From Tolypeutes matacus (taxonomy: Eukaryota > Chordata > Mammalia > Cingulata > Chlamyphoridae), in NCBI GenBank assembly GCA_026826555.1, contig JAKSZT010054003.1, forward strand, positions 231,258-295,257: a stretch of DNA of 64,000 nucleotides. Direction: 5' to 3'. The notes beneath the pieces were generated by a model. It was not told the DNA's origin, ran no database searches, and saw only the letters and a program-made list of their open reading frames with translations. Below are positions 1 through 12,865 of the stretch, piece by piece. Within the stretch, counting starts at the first letter, position 1, and each line of letters opens with the position of its first letter. The translations under genes were made by a program, and so were the position numbers.

Positions 1-3000
1 CTGAATGACACACCTGGTTTGGGTCTTTAATATTCCAGATCTCAGCTTCTGACAGTTATTTATGTAATTACTTCATGTTTTGTCTTAACCTACTAGTTAC
101 CTACAGCTGTGTTTTTCAACCAAGAACCTATTAGTAAGTTACAAAATCATTTTAGTGAGCTGCAAGAAGAATTTTTTTAAAAAATGGAATAAAAAAGAAG
201 GGAAAGTACAGAATATATCATACATACAAGAGTAAATATTACTTTATGAACCTTATGTTTTATATATATATACACACATAGATATGTGTATATATATAGC
301 ACATATGTGTGTCTATGTATGTATCTGGCTGCTGAGAAGTATGCATTCATATTGTAGATCATGATTAAAAACACTTAAAAGTCACTGACCTAGAATATAT
401 TTACTTCACTTTAAATGACAGACTGTGATATTGCCATGATATTTTTCTTAAATTTAAGTGATATTTATTCTCAACTTTTCAAATCAAGTGCATGTTTGGA
501 AATATTAATGAATAAATCAGGGGATCACAATCTCTACTTCAGCACAAGTCTGTAAAGAAAATGTATGTTCAAATTTCTAGTGACATTCCAGTGGACTGAA
601 AGTTTAAATCAGCCTTTAAGGATATAATTTACATGCAACTTTTCAGAAGACCAGGTCCTGCATAAGAGAAGGCACATGTTTTCTCTCTCTTGCCTGGGTT
701 AACATCTGCAGATCACTCAATTCCTAGCTATCTTTGGAATTTTCTTCTTTGCATAATGTCTTACTATTCTTTGACTACATTGAAATCTAAAAGTATTTGA
801 CTAATACCCCTGGAGCATATAAAATGTCTGTGGATATGTACTTGTAATACTTTTATGTATTTTGTGGAAAGTGGGAGCCAAAGAGAAGAATTGTTGCATA
901 AATCCTTCATGCAACTAAAAGATAAATTAATAAAGAAGGAGAAGAAAAAGAGTAAAATGTGTGCTTAGATAGTGCATTTTCAATTAAAAAAACAAGGAAT
1001 CTTCTAATCATCTGGAATGTTTGTAAAGGTTTTAATGATTCTCTTTACATATTTAAAGGATAAATAGACATCAAAATATACAGAAAAAAGCAATGAGCAG
1101 GAATGATCTTTTAGTAAGAATGAGAGATAAAAAGGAATACAGATATCATTTTGTGAATCCAGTCTTTTCCATCACACTCAGTGTGGACTATTGTGGCTGC
1201 CTTTGGCATAGGTGTGTGACCAAGAAAGGCTTGGGAAACTTCCTCCCCACTTTGTTTTATGATGTTTGTTTGGAGTTTGATAAATTTCTTTTTCATTAGT
1301 TGTTAAAATAATTTTTTTGTGCAAGAAAAAAAGGATAACTCCCAATGAGTACTGGCATGCACCTGCCTCCAGAGAAGCTCCTCACAATGCCCCTTCACAC
1401 TCTCTCCAACTCTCAAAGGCTGAGCTAATTCAAAGACTGAGCTAATTCATCTTATTTGGCTAAGAAATGGGGCAACTGTTATTCTGTAGCCAAGAACAAT
1501 AGAGGAAGAGTCATAGAATTTGGAGAGGTAAAATACCTTAGACATCATCTAACTCCCTTTTTGGTAGCTAAGGATATTGTGACTCAGAGAAATGAAAGGA
1601 CTTTCCCATGTCTACACATTTCAGTGGCAAAGCTAACTCTCCTTTCTGCTGGTCCAGTTCTATAAGACAACCTCCAGCACAGACTTAAGATAAAACCATT
1701 ATGTTTCTCACTTTGGTCTGAGATGTTAATTCATTTGCCAAGATAATACAAAGAGTCAGTTGGGGTGATAGGAATTTCAGTATATTTGATTTCCAAAGGC
1801 CATTCTTTAGGTTCTATGCTGTTCTGCTGAGATGGTATTAGCAGCAGCACAAGTGAAAAATAAAGTCCAGATAAAAAAAAAAAGATCTATCTCTTAACAC
1901 TCGAATCTCATAACTTAATGTTTAGAGTTAGATGTGGTTGCATCATGAGGGATAGTACCTTTGTGAACTGAAGTTCATCAAAAGTGTTTCTTATTATGAC
2001 TTCACATACCAGAGTTGCACACAACTGGCAACCATCCAGTTGTATAGCAACTAGAAAATTGTAGGCCTTTCTGAGTGAAGATACCGCACTATTTACAGCA
2101 GCCACAAACTCAGAATGCATTTGGATGGGTTGCCCATAGGTACAAACCTAGGTATAACCTAGGGAGTGTCCTCTTTGATTATAAATGGTAACCTTCTCTT
2201 TTTTCACTCATCTTGTGAGAGAAAAGGAACATTCCCTCAAAGGAGGGCTTCTGCTTTTCTTTATCTCCAAAGGTCCCCTTTAATTGCACTAGCATATTTT
2301 TCTGCAAATGACTACAGCCTTAAACATTTACTTCTGGCACTATCTCTTACTCTTTTCTAAAACAAAATATAACAGAATAAAACACAATTGAAAGAGAAAA
2401 TAAGACAAAACTTAGAGTGAGAGAGAATGTGCCCTTTCATTACTCTTATTAGGACAATTATTCTTAACACAGGTGCTGTCCTTTAGCTATGGAATAGGGG
2501 CCCATTGTACCAGCTAGCAGGTAATGCTTTCAATTATTATTTCTGGGCCCTCTAGTACCTGTCTTCAAGTCAGTGAGATCAAAGTGTTCCACTTAAATAT
2601 CAGAGTGGCACCATCACCATGGCATCCAGAAACAAGAGCTTTTAAGGATGTGAAAAAAGGGGAAAGGGAAAAGGAGAGGTGGTATTATTTATTTTGCATT
2701 AAAGATAATGCATGCAGGATTAATAGTAAAAAAAAAAAGACTAGAATATTAAAAAAAGAGATAATAGAATAATGAGTCCAATTTCATTATTGTGAACAGA
2801 AATCAGAATCATCCAGTGAAAGAATTCAGCTTTCTTTCTTCAGGACTGCCAAATGATACAAATTATTTCAAACCATTTACTATTTAAAATCTTGCAGAGT
2901 TGATTTGGGAAAGAAATGGATATATATATATATGTACCCACACCATCAGAAAGGAGAATTTGATAAAAGCATGAGAATCTCAACCATGCTCTTAAAAATA

Positions 3001-4560
3001 TAGTTTTCAATTTTACAGATCAAATCTCAGTCAACATGTGGATCTCAGTAAACTTGTTTGAGGCCAGAGAAAGGGATTTAAATCAGCCAGCAGAGTTGTC
3101 TTTTTGGGCACATTTCAGATGTTCCCAGACATTAAGCTTGAACATCTTAGCAGCGGGGTTTCAATCCTTGTAAACTTGTTTTCAAACCAGTTCAAGCTCC
3201 TGATTTGTATATTCAATATGCTTTTCATCTTAACTTTTTTCCTCCTCAATATTAGTGAAAAATAATACACTATAAAGAACAGTTTTACTTCTAACACAGA
3301 TGTACATTTCAATATATTTAATGGTCTTGCCAGTATATTTTTTGACACTGAAAGAGTTTCATTGTTCAGTCCTGTCATAAGGATATTTAGAAAAAGCCCA
3401 ATATTTATATTGTTCAGAATGTCATTATTTTTATTGTCCCCAGAGAAATTAAAGGTAAAACTAGAAGCACTAGTGAGAAAATTAGTGTGACTTTTGCTTT
3501 TCCTCTAAAATAGAGCAGTGCAAATACCTCTGTGTGAGACAAGGATCCTGCTGTCTTAGTGACAGAACAGGGGTTGAGAAATAAGGGGATCATTTCCTCT
3601 CATTTGTTCTTTGGGAGTCTCTAGATACTGTTTTCTGGTGTCATGAAAATTTCTAGATGAGGGTGTTTTGAGACAGACTTCACAGAAACTGTCTCCACCT
3701 GCTGATTTGGAGAACAGAATAGTCTTGGCTTAAAGCAAAGTCTGAAAAATGAAATTGGCTGGTGATTCAATATTCCCCATGTTTTATTTTGTTTGGATGA
3801 AATAAGTCTCACTATTTCCAATAAAGTTTTCAGTTTAAACACACTTTACCAGGAAGTGTAAATGGCATTCTTTTAATAGATAATTTGGCACATTTTACAG
3901 AAACTTCAGTCATGTAAGTATTGCCTATGTAAAGTAAATGCAACTAGAAGAAGAAACAATAAATGCTAGCAAGTTCTGTCCTGGTCAGAATTCAGCCCAG
4001 GGACTATACAGCCATGAAAACTTCTGCTTTTCATCCTGTGGTGGCAGCTCTAGGCCACCCATCATTGAGCAGCTCACAGAAAGATCTGATGAGTCTTTCT
4101 TTATCATGAAAAAAGCAATGGACAAGAAGTTAGTATACCCAGTTTCTCTATTCCATTCTTCTATGCTTTGCTCTATTAATGTGGATGAGTAATATCTTTC
4201 AAGGCAGAGAGAATTTTGGAGCTGCCAGGAGTTTGAGAGATCATTTGGAGCATTTGGATTTCCTTAATGTGCTTTTTAAAATAATAAGAATATCTTAGAG
4301 GTGTGGTTTCCTAGAGGATTAAGCTGAACAAGTGTTCTGGGGAAAATGACTTTGGGAAATGATAGGTTATGGAAAGTTATGCTGGGCTCTTTACTATAGG
4401 AATTCTCAGAGCCTTTAATATGGTGATTAGGTTGGAATGATCCAGAAGGGAATTAAAATAGGCCATTTTCCCTGGCCATGTTTGACTACACTTTTTTTTT
4501 CATTAAGGGCCTTGAAAGACCAATGTTTCTAAGAATACACTTTGCGAAAGTCTGATCCAC
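1..4560. other. Single-copy AT-rich DNA, no gene seen
   Basis: No open frame here is long or shows a recognisable domain, and I see no convincing exon with splice sites. The interval holds short simple repeats (TA/CA-rich at 257-300, TA at about 2920-2935) and A-runs. A weak MIR-like relic may lie near 1530-1660, where a phrase resembling the end of an old SINE (gactcagagaaatgaaagg) can be read, but it is too decayed to call. It could be intron or intergenic DNA. Confidence 0.6.
257..318. repeat. TA/CA/TG-rich simple repeat
   Basis: Alternating purine-pyrimidine runs (TATATATATA, then ACACACATA, then TGTGTATATATATA and ATATGTGTGT) form an imperfect microsatellite. It is likely length-variable. 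No gene context. Confidence 0.7.
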
Positions 4561-4700
4561 CCTAAATCTTTACCTTATTTAGGAGTAGACTGAGGCCCAG
4601 GACGATTAGGTGATTTGCTTGCTCAAGGTCTATAGTAATTGAATGATAAAGCCATGACTAGAACTCTGCTCCCCAATACCCAGTTTAGTAATAATTCTTT
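4560..4700 (-). repeat. MIR SINE relic
   Basis: The stretch reads as a reverse-complement MIR: gactgaggcccaggacgatt resembles the 'gaggaaactgaggcccagag' core and is followed by a 'tgcttgctcaaggtc' phrase. It is heavily diverged, as expected for a pre-placental tRNA-derived SINE. A plus-strand MIR-like piece lies just downstream, so the pair may be one rearranged copy or two insertions. Confidence 0.5.
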
Positions 4701-4744
4701 CTGCTGTACTGAACTGTCCTTCTTAATTTTGCTGTACTCCACTC

Positions 4745-4860
4745 TACATGACTGTAAAATGGGGAGAATTTGGCTCCTTTGAAGGGATGTTTTGAGAATC
4801 AAATGAGAAAAGGTTTGTGAAAAGTTCACAAGAATTTGTTAGCCTAGCACAAATGTATAG
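4745..4860 (+). repeat. MIR SINE relic, 3' half
   Basis: ctgtaaaatggggagaat followed by ttttgagaatcaaatgag matches the plus-strand MIR core (tgtaaaatggggataat ... gaggattaaatgag), and a 'cctagcaca' phrase near the end corresponds to 'cctggcaca'. Old and diverged. Confidence 0.5.
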
Positions 4861-4870
4861 TTCTAAGGTT

Positions 4871-5830
4871 GGTAACTATCCTTTTGAAAAACTATCCAGT
4901 TGTAAGCCACTTGTTCTGGAAGTTTCACACATAATATATGAGAGGAGATTGCTGTCTCCCTGGCCTTCTGCTTGATTTGCACTGTGAGGGAGGCTGCTAG
5001 ACCAATAAAGAGTCCATTGAGAAGCATTGGGATTCCTAAGCACCTTTTGAAATTGGATTTTTAATTCTTTGTTAATGCTTCCAAGATTGTGAGAGACCCT
5101 GTGAAATATTTTCCTTTTTCCATAGGAATTGTGACAATTTAGAACCCCAAGCTGAGAACTATTGATTCATGCAATGTGGATGTGATTATAATGAGTGAAA
5201 GAATCCAGACAAAAGAGAGCACATTGAAATCATAGATGTTCTTAATATATTACTTTAATTATTATTTTATGATATTAAATAAATAAATCTTTCATCATAT
5301 AAAGGGAGGTGTCTAAAAGTGGGTGGGTAAATAGGTATGAGAATTCTACTTTTGAGATATAGTATTTGTTCTTTGCCCCACTAATCCTTCCTTTCTGCAA
5401 GAATGGGTGGCCTGAACTGCGATAGTCTCTTTTTTAAAAAATGGTTGAACCACTGGACAGCCCAATGGATTTCATACTGCTGAGAAATGGTTTAAAAGGG
5501 GTAAAAATTGGTAGAACTGAGTGAGGGAGTTCTGTCTGAATGAGGAAGACTCTTATCCCATAGTTTTATAGAGCAAGGGTAGGTAAATTTCTCAGTTTAG
5601 GGGATGCTACAGAAGATGACTGTGACTTTAGAGAGCCCCTGTCTGGATGAGAGGATCCAAGCTAGGAAAGGTTGCAGAGTAGACCACCAGTGATAGAGGT
5701 TGAGTATAGGGGTAGTGAAAGATTAAGCATGAGCCCAACTCAGGGGGACTGTGAAGATAAAAACTTTCTCAGTCCCTCTGAAAAACCAACAAAGGAATTT
5801 CTCTAGTACACCAACTGAAACTTTGAGCAC
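4871..5830. other. Single-copy DNA, nothing recognised
   Basis: No ORF with domain content, RNA gene or confident repeat. Composition is like the other unique stretches. Confidence 0.5.
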
Positions 5831-6306
5831 TGTTTTAGTTTTCATGGGCTGCTCAAACAAATACCACACAATGGTTTGTCATAAGCAATGGGAACTGTGA
5901 ATTAATGTTTTTGAGGCTAAGAAAAAATCCAAACCAAGGCATCCTCAAGGCAATGCTTTCTTCACAAAGGTTGGAATTCTGGGACTGGCTGCCAGTGATC
6001 CTTGTTCCTTGGTTCCTCTGTCACATGGCAATGTACATGGCAGCATCTCCTGGCTTCTCCCTTCTCTGTCAGGTTCCACTGGTCTTCAGCTTTATACTTC
6101 CAATGCCTTTTTCTTGTCTGTTTGAATTTCATTCTTCTTATAAAGGACTCCAGGAATAGAATTAGGATCCATCTTGATTGGGTTGTGTCAAGCCTTAACT
6201 GAAGTAACCTCATCAAAAGGTCCTACTTACAAGGGGTTCACACCCACAGGAATGGATTAAATTTAAAAATATATTTTGCTGGGGTACATAGCTCCAAAGC
6301 TACCCC
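5831..6306 (+). mobile_element. Solo LTR, MaLR-like, 'CTGCTCAAACAAATACC' type
   Basis: It starts TGTTTTAG. The order of blocks is that of a MaLR LTR: a head with 'gggctgctcaaacaaatacc', an 'ccaaaccaaggcatc' block, a 'ctgtcacatggcaatg' block, 'tataaaggactccagg', 'taactgaagtaacctcatc', then 'cacccacaggaatgg' near the end. The same blocks recur at 29670 (minus strand) and 62088. The 5-bp flanks are agcac (left) and agcat (right), a 4/5 match, as expected for the 5-bp duplication of ERVL/MaLR elements. The right edge is uncertain by a few bases. No internal retroviral genes are present. Two short ORFs here are chance frames. Confidence 0.75.
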
Positions 6307-7904
6307 AGCATCTGAACTGCTGCTGGATGGAGAAGCAGAGATGACCAAAAATAGGAGCACACCCCCATCTTCACTGATGTTAGTTGAAGGTGGAGTTGGA
6401 GAGAGTATGGACCTCCACCCACTACTCACTCAGCCCACTAATGCACAAGTCTAGCCTAATGAGGGGAAGGGGAGAGCATTAAATATGACATGGATGTTTG
6501 AAAATATTCATTACTGATATAAGACACTTTTATTAACTGAAAGTGACCTAAAAGTTATAGGAGGTGATTGGGTTGGGGGTAAAAAGGAATACTGCAAAAT
6601 AGTAACAGTCATTGGTAAAAATAAAATTGGTTTAGGCTTGTAGTTCATTAATTATCTTCTATCTAAGCAGTTACATAGAAATGTGCACTTTTTTTTTTTT
6701 TAGTGGGGGAAAGGGGAGAAGGAGAGAGAGGGCCTATATGCTTCATCAAATGCTCAAAGGAGCCCAAATTTCCAACTACTAAACTGCTAATTTTTCAAAA
6801 ATTAAATTAACTGAGTTCAATTTCCAACAAGAGTATTGGTGCAAGGGTTTAAGCATATTCCTTTCTAGGAATAGCTAATATTCTCTTCATTGTTATAAGC
6901 TGGAAAGGAAAAAAGTTCCAATTTGGTGCATTTTATCATATTGACTGTGAAGCGATGTTCATTGCTGTGTTTGTGTGTCTTTGTCCAGTCTCCATATCAC
7001 TGCCCCAAACCTAACCTGCTTATCAATTCTTTAACATAAAGGTCCAAATGATGTTGGTTTTCTACAAGCCACTGAGGGAATCTATAAAAGGAAACATAAT
7101 TTTCCATAGCTTCTATTGCCACAACTTGGAAACCCATTCAGGAAAAGAATGACCCTTTTTTTTGAATTATAAATCTTGGACTGTCCCCCTCTCCCTCATC
7201 ATGGGCTGCCCACAGGCTTTCCAGTAATAGTTCCACAATTGTGCTTTTCAGAAAATTCCAAGAACCATGAGAATCCTTCTCTTTCTCTCCTCTCTGGAAG
7301 ACACAGTGTCTATAGAACAGAATTGTTGATTTTCTCTTTCTAAATGATATCTCTATGAATTACCACAGTGTGTACATAAAGGCAGCTTTCTTTGCAATTA
7401 GTTCTCTGGTGTGTCCCCAGCTCTAACCCTTCTTCCTGTGAAATTTCATTCTTACTCAAATGCTTTAAAGCTTCTATGTTGGAGAACAGTTTTGCCAGTG
7501 GCATCCAAACATAAAAGAGCTTCTAGTGCCCAGAGGATTGACTTAGAGATTTATTTTCTCACTAATTGACATATTTATTGAGCATTAACAGATTTCAAAA
7601 AATCTGTTAAAAGTACCTGTTTCCCACATTTACTTGGTATTCTCAGTGTGGGAGCACTAACAAGACAGAAATTTTGCATTAGTAAACTCAGAACATATTT
7701 GTATTTGTATTATTTGTGGCATGTTTTTAAAGGAAAGAAATACTTTTTATTAGGCAACTTTATTAATTAGTGTACCTTTTTTTTTTTTTTTTGCTAGACA
7801 GAATAGACCAAAGCTCACAAGAAGAGAAATATTAAAACCCACAAAATCTCTTAAAGGAAGACATTTTAGGAAGAAATAGCAAAGTTCAGAAAAACCAATG
7901 TTGA
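6307..7904. other. Single-copy DNA, nothing recognised
   Basis: AT-rich, with short A/T runs (for example T-run near 6690-6702) and a poly-T tract at about 7778-7792. No coding potential or confident repeat. Confidence 0.5.
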
Positions 7905-8085
7905 AGTGGAGAGATTAGAGGTCTAAAGAGCTGGATTTGAATCTTAGCTTTACCACTAATGAATTGTAAGGCCTTAGGAAAATTAGTAATCCTCTTTGGG
8001 ACTCAGATTCTATATCTGTTAAATAAAGGGTTAGAATAAATATTCCAAAGATTCCTTCTAGCTCTGCACTACAGATTAGTATTTT
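7905..8085 (+). repeat. MIR SINE (MIR/MIR3 type)
   Basis: gctggatttgaatcttagct is the B-box region and is followed by 'taccactaatgaattgtaaggcctta' (MIR: ccacttactagctgtgtgaccttg) and 'gactcagattctatatctgt' (MIR: cctcagtttcctcatctgt). Order and spacing fit a plus-strand copy. The short antisense ORF inside it is a chance frame. Confidence 0.75.
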
Positions 8086-8126
8086 CCTTGTGGCATAAAA
8101 TGGCACAGGGGAAAAGTCATACTGTC

Positions 8127-8729
8127 TGTATTAGTCAGCCAAAGGGGTGCTGATGCAAAATATCAATAATCGGTTGGTTTTTATAAAGGTTATTTATTTG
8201 GGGTTGAAGTCCACAGTTACCAGGCCATAAAGCATAAGTTTCTTCCCTCATCAAAGTCTACTGCCACGTGTTGGAGCAAGACAGCTTCTGACGTTTGCCA
8301 GGGTTCAGGCTTTTTGGGTTCCTCTCTTCCCAGGGCTGTGTTACCCTCTGGGCTTAGCTCCTTTGTTTCTCCACAAGGTCAGCTGTAGACTGTGAGGCTC
8401 TCTAGGCTTTGCTTCTCTCCACAAGGCCAGGTGTGAACTCTCAGGTGAATGGCTGGTCTCTATCCTGGGGCCTTCTCTCTTTCCTCATGACCAAGCTCTC
8501 TTACTTCCCTGGACTCCAGCTCAAGACTCCAACATCAAAATTTCTCCAACACTGTTCTTTGCCATGTCTTTTATCTTGGAGATCCCACCCACTAAGGGTG
8601 CTATTGACTTTGCCCAGTCAATGTCCTAGTCATAACTTAATCATGCCCAGATTAACAGACCAGTTTACAAGCATAATCCAATATATATATTTGGAATTCA
8701 TAATTATATCAAATTGCCCAATGGCTACA
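8127..8729 (+). mobile_element. Solo LTR, MaLR-like, 'GCTGATGCAAAATATC' type
   Basis: It begins TGTATTAGTCAGCC and ends GGCTACA, so it has TG...CA termini, and it is bounded by a perfect 5-bp direct repeat CTGTC (8122-8126 and 8730-8734). This is the signature of an ERVL/MaLR LTR insertion. The head parallels MLT1 (tgtattagtttgctagggctgc), but the body (ttatttggggttgaag, agcaagacagcttctg) is not MLT1. A close relative lies at about 13138, and a 3' fragment at 28232. There is no internal region, so it is a solo LTR left by LTR-LTR recombination. A 122-codon frame at 8409-8777 crosses the right boundary and is not a gene. Confidence 0.85.
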
Positions 8730-8734
8730 CTGTC

Positions 8735-10015
8735 TTACTTTGAGGCTTCTTTCAGTTATACCACTGTACAAAGCTAAGTTTTCTTCTTTTATAACTTAGA
8801 GCAACAGACAGTATCCTTATATATTCATGAATATAAAGTCCTTATAATAAATGCACTGCCAATAGCAAGTGTAGTACCTAATTCTGCCCATTAGCTATAC
8901 TTGAGTTAATTCAGGACAATGAGAGTCCACACTGTACTGGCAAAACAGAGTTTACTATAGGTAGAGTAAAATAAACATGGTAAGCCTCTATTAAACAACA
9001 ACAGATCAGCAGACACTTTCATTAGATGATTTCTGGTTTGGAATTATACAATCATCTTGAGAATTTGGGAACACTGGATGTTGGAATTAAATTTCTTTGT
9101 GTGTGTATGGTGTTGGTATGTGCATGTGCTGCAGGGAATCTAAAATATTTATACAATCTAGTTTTTTTTTATTCCTGTGACCCATTATAACACTTAATTT
9201 CAGTGCCATATTATTTAGTTATTAGCTTAATAACCACAGATACAATTTTATGGTGGAATTGGAAAAACATTTTTCTGAGTACAATGACTTACATGAAATT
9301 TGGAAAGTGCTAGAAAAGTGACCATAGACGGTCCTAAGTGACACCCAGGGAATATTCATCCTAATGATTTTATAACAACCATCAGGCACATAGAAGGTGA
9401 TAAAAAAAGTTTTAGTGGACTCTCTTACAATTGACCATTCCTTCCTAAGAACTTCTAAGTTATGAGTCATCAGGCTTTACAGAATATTTCATTCTTTCTT
9501 TCTCTTTCTCTTTATTGCTATCATTAGGAAGCCTTTAAAACTTTCTTTTGTACATGATGATTTTCTAGGACTTCAAATATAAGATTCTGCTGTTAAAAGG
9601 GATTTGAAACAATGCCCAAATTCTCCCCTCATGGTCTGTGCCTTCCTATTGCCCCCTTATTTTTCTTGGCATTGGTTACTGATTGAGCTGGGCCTTCGAA
9701 ATCCCTGCCTTTTGCTTATTGTTCAAACAAACTCTCTTTAATAACAGCACATGTAAAAGAAGACTTTAAAATGTATTTATTCCTTTGTAATGAGGCTGCC
9801 AAGAACAGATCAAGGTAAAAGTCAAATGCCTTTTGTTTGTTTCTCTTTGAACACAGCCCTATCATACCCTGCCTCACTCTCCAGTCTCCTCTGCAGACTC
9901 TACTCTCTGGCAATTATCTTGTACTCCATTAATACTAAACCAACTATAGTTCTCACCAAATACCTTTTGCCTTCATTCCTTTGTATATACTATATCTACT
10001 GTTTCAAATTCCATT
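8735..10015. other. Single-copy DNA, nothing recognised
   Basis: AT-rich sequence with CT-rich runs (ttctttctttctctttctct at about 9491-9510). No domain-bearing ORF. Confidence 0.5.
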
Positions 10016-10039
10016 CTCCTATCCTTCTTTGCCTCCCAT

Positions 10040-10310
10040 AGCTACTTCTAACTTATCCTCAAAGACTTGATTCAGAGTTTCTCCTCTGGAAAATCTAAAT
10101 CTTATCCCACAACCTATCATCAGCTACAGCCCGGAAAGGATATGTTTGTCTTGCTCTGTGATCCCATCTTGTTCATATGAAAATCATAGCACTTGCAGTC
10201 ATCTCCTTTAGAGTTCCCTTAGTTCTCCATCTCCAGAGATAGCCACATTCCTGGATCTGACTACCCTCCCAGTGGTTTTGGGTGAATAAATGAATGAATG
10301 GATGACCCTC
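10040..10310 (+). repeat. L2 LINE 3'-end relic (probable)
   Basis: gtttgtcttgctctgtgatc followed further on by 'gggtgaataaatgaatgaat' resembles the plus-strand L2 3' end (gtctgtcttgttcactgctg ... aataaatgaatgaatg). Strongly diverged; family call tentative. Confidence 0.4.
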
Positions 10311-10394
10311 CTAGCTGATATTAATTTAGGGTTTTTAATCAGGAAAAGAGAAATTTAAGAGGCATATGAGAGGGGTCTAGAGATCCTCAAATAC

Positions 10395-10640
10395 TGTCAT
10401 TAATATAATAATAGCTCATCTTTATTTATTGCTTAATAAGAGGCATGCCTTGCTTTAAGTTCTTTATAGGTATCATGTCATTTAATCCTGCAAAACCTCA
10501 ATTGGTAGTACTATAACTATATTCATTTTGTACATGGAAAATCAGAGGCACAGACAAGTTAGATAATCTGCATAACCTAGGGCAGAAAATGAGGCAGAAT
10601 GACTCCAGAGTCTACTTAGTCTCCTACCATAAGAGTAGGA
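10395..10640 (-). repeat. MIR SINE
   Basis: Reads as a near full-length reverse MIR: 'atagctcatctttatttatt', 'ttctttataggtatcatgtc', 'atttaatcctgcaaaacctc', 'cattttgtacatggaaaatc', then 'agaggcacagacaagttaga'. Each block has its counterpart in the MIR reverse strand, in the right order. Confidence 0.8.
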
Positions 10641-11084
10641 GACTGTATCCTCAGCAATTTAATGCAAAGCTGTTATACATAATGAATTCAATAATTGTCT
10701 CTATGATGAGTTGTTCTGAGAGACCTGAAGGCTGGAATTCCATTAAATGGCAATGATTTTTGACTCAACAGGAAAAATAACTTTTTAACAATTAGAACTA
10801 TCTAACAATGGAATAGGCTGGTTCTGAAGCCACATATTTGTAGAAATATTTAAGCCGAGGCTGAGCTACCACTTAGTGGGGGGATTGATAACAGGAATGC
10901 ATGTGTGTGAGAATGATTAGGCACTGGTAAGTTGTCAGCATTGATGCCATGTAGTTCTTCTCTGGCCAGGCGTCTATTGAAGTATAGTGACAACAGCACA
11001 GAACTTATTCAAATGAGGTCAGAGAATTCTTTCTTTCAAAGAATCAAGATGCCATTCAGGCCCAAATCAAAACTTTTCTAACAG

Positions 11085-11310
11085 TAGACTTTGCAAGTCA
11101 TGGATTGCCTGCAAGCTACCACCAGAAGCCAGGAGAGAGAATAGACCAGATTCTTCCCTGCACTCTTCAGAGGAAGCATGATCCTGCCAACATCTTGATT
11201 TTAAACTTCAGAAAATCAAGTAAAAAACAATAAGCAAATGTGAACTGTGAGACAATAAATTTTCTGTCATTTTAATGCACCCAGTTTGTCACTGGGGCTC
11301 TGGGAAACTA
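11085..11310 (-). mobile_element. MLT1 LTR fragment (ERVL-MaLR)
   Basis: Reverse-strand MLT1 blocks in order: 'ctaccaccagaagccaggag', 'cttcagaggaagcatgatcc', 'tgccaacatcttgattt', 'gtgagacaataaattttctg', then 'cacccagtttgtcactgg'. This corresponds to the 5' part of an MLT1 LTR on the minus strand. The other end is lost or unrecognisable. Confidence 0.75.
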
Positions 11311-11319
11311 TGACACTTA

Positions 11320-11440
11320 CAACTGTCACTCACTAGTCAAGTTCCCTTAGCTGTATCATTTAATCTTTCAGAGCCTCAGTTTCTTCTGCAATAGGATGTG
11401 GGCAATAATGACATCCCAACTTTCAATATGCAGAAACTTT
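11320..11440 (+). repeat. MIR SINE relic
   Basis: tttcagagcctcagtttctt with a following 'gggcaataatgacat' fits the MIR core on the plus strand, preceded by a weak 'cactcactagtcaagttccc' (MIR: cacttactagctgtgtgac). Confidence 0.6.
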
Positions 11441-12480
11441 CAAACAAATAGGATTTGTGAAAGTGGCAAAATGCAATAGAAATACAAATATTTGAAGAGA
11501 TATTGAAGATGGGTTACGAGGAAACTCTCAAACAATGCCAGGTGTATATTCTGCTTGTAACTATTACTAACCATGGTGACTCTCTCCGAAAAAATCTGTC
11601 TTGATTCAGGTATCTTTGTCAAAAATGTTCTCCTCCAATGAGTTGAATTTATTTGTTTATCTCATATGAACTGGTACATTCTCCTGGATGTTATTTTCTG
11701 ATCTCAGTCTTTATATCTTAATCAAAATATGTATGTAGCTCTATTTAAAATTCTAAGTTGCTGAGGACAGACACACATTGGAAATTTTAAGATTTCTCTT
11801 TCCTACACATTCATGTCTGCTCAGGACAATATCAACTGGGCATGTGCAAAAAGCAACACATTTGTTTTTATAATGATAACAGCAGGGACATCTGTGTGGC
11901 AGGTAGCCTTGATCAAGGGAAGAAATTTTGCCATCTTCAGGTTACAGAGCCACCTTTGGTAAACGTACCTTGCATACCAATCAGACAAATTGTCAAGTCA
12001 TTTTAGTTGGAACCAAAGAGAAAAGTAGCACTTAAAAAATGGGAAATGATTGAGCGAGAAAAAAAAGCCTAAAAGCAGAAAGAATAACAGGAAGAACAAG
12101 TCTTCAGTACCTGTTACTCTGGATAGTTGAAGGTGTTTCCTGAACCCCACTGCTCTCCCAATTTCCAGAAATGAATTAGCAAATGAATATAAGCTGTGCC
12201 TAATTTTACTGACTGCAGTGGCCCCCAGTCACCTATGACCTCATCAACATTGCTAAACATCTCTCATAACCTTCCCATTATCACTGAGGGTCTGCTCCAC
12301 ACCAGGCCCAACTGCCCCAATAATTTCAATTACTTTCCCTGACAAATGTTATGTGTCATGTATTTTAGTGGCCTGATAATTAGGATTTCTCTCATTTCTC
12401 ACTATTGAGCTTAATGGGTTCCAGCATGAGTGTGCAGTTTCAGAAATGAATTTCCACTTGAATTCACAAGTTATTATCTA
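11441..12480. other. Single-copy DNA, nothing recognised
   Basis: No coding or repeat signal I can support. Confidence 0.45.
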
Positions 12481-12484
12481 CTTT

Positions 12485-12665
12485 TATTAATGGAATTGGA
12501 AAAGAGAGAGTGGAGAAGAGATAATGAATGAGGAAGAAGGAAAAGATGAGTGAGTGGGAGGAGGAAAGGAAACAAGAAAACAAAAGGCCATGACTAAAGA
12601 AAAAACTCAGCCAAAGAGGGAAAAGTCAGATTAAGTAGAAATAGAGAGTAGAAAGAGAAGTATGT
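12485..12665 (+). repeat. Purine-rich low-complexity tract
   Basis: About 180 bp in which the plus strand is very rich in G and A (aaaagagagagtggagaaga, gaggaagaaggaaaagatga and similar runs). Such tracts can form triplex or other unusual structures, but nothing here shows a function. Confidence 0.7.
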
Positions 12666-12749
12666 GGATGATCTTTTCTTAATGTTAGACACTCAATAGG
12701 TTATTTCCAATATAAGACACATGATGGATGAGGAAGAGTGGTGTGCTGC

Positions 12750-12865
12750 AAAAATTTCAGGCTTTGCAGCTGGTCCATACTCGGTTTGAAGAATCTAGTA
12801 TTTTCATTTCCTAGGTGTGTGTTCACAGGCATGTCACTTGATGTCTCTGAGGTTTATTGGTTTTC
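12750..12865 (+). repeat. MIR SINE relic (weak)
   Basis: 'aggctttgcagctggtccatactcgg' then 'tcacaggcatgtcacttgat' and 'gtctctgaggtttattgg' follow the MIR order but with many changes. Confidence 0.35.

Noticed and set aside
5831..6306. Intact endogenous retrovirus
   Set aside because: Only LTR-like sequence is present. No gag, pro or pol-like frame lies beside this or any other LTR in the window.
8409..8777. 122-codon plus-strand ORF
   Set aside because: It runs across the right boundary of a solo LTR and its TSD; it has no domain.
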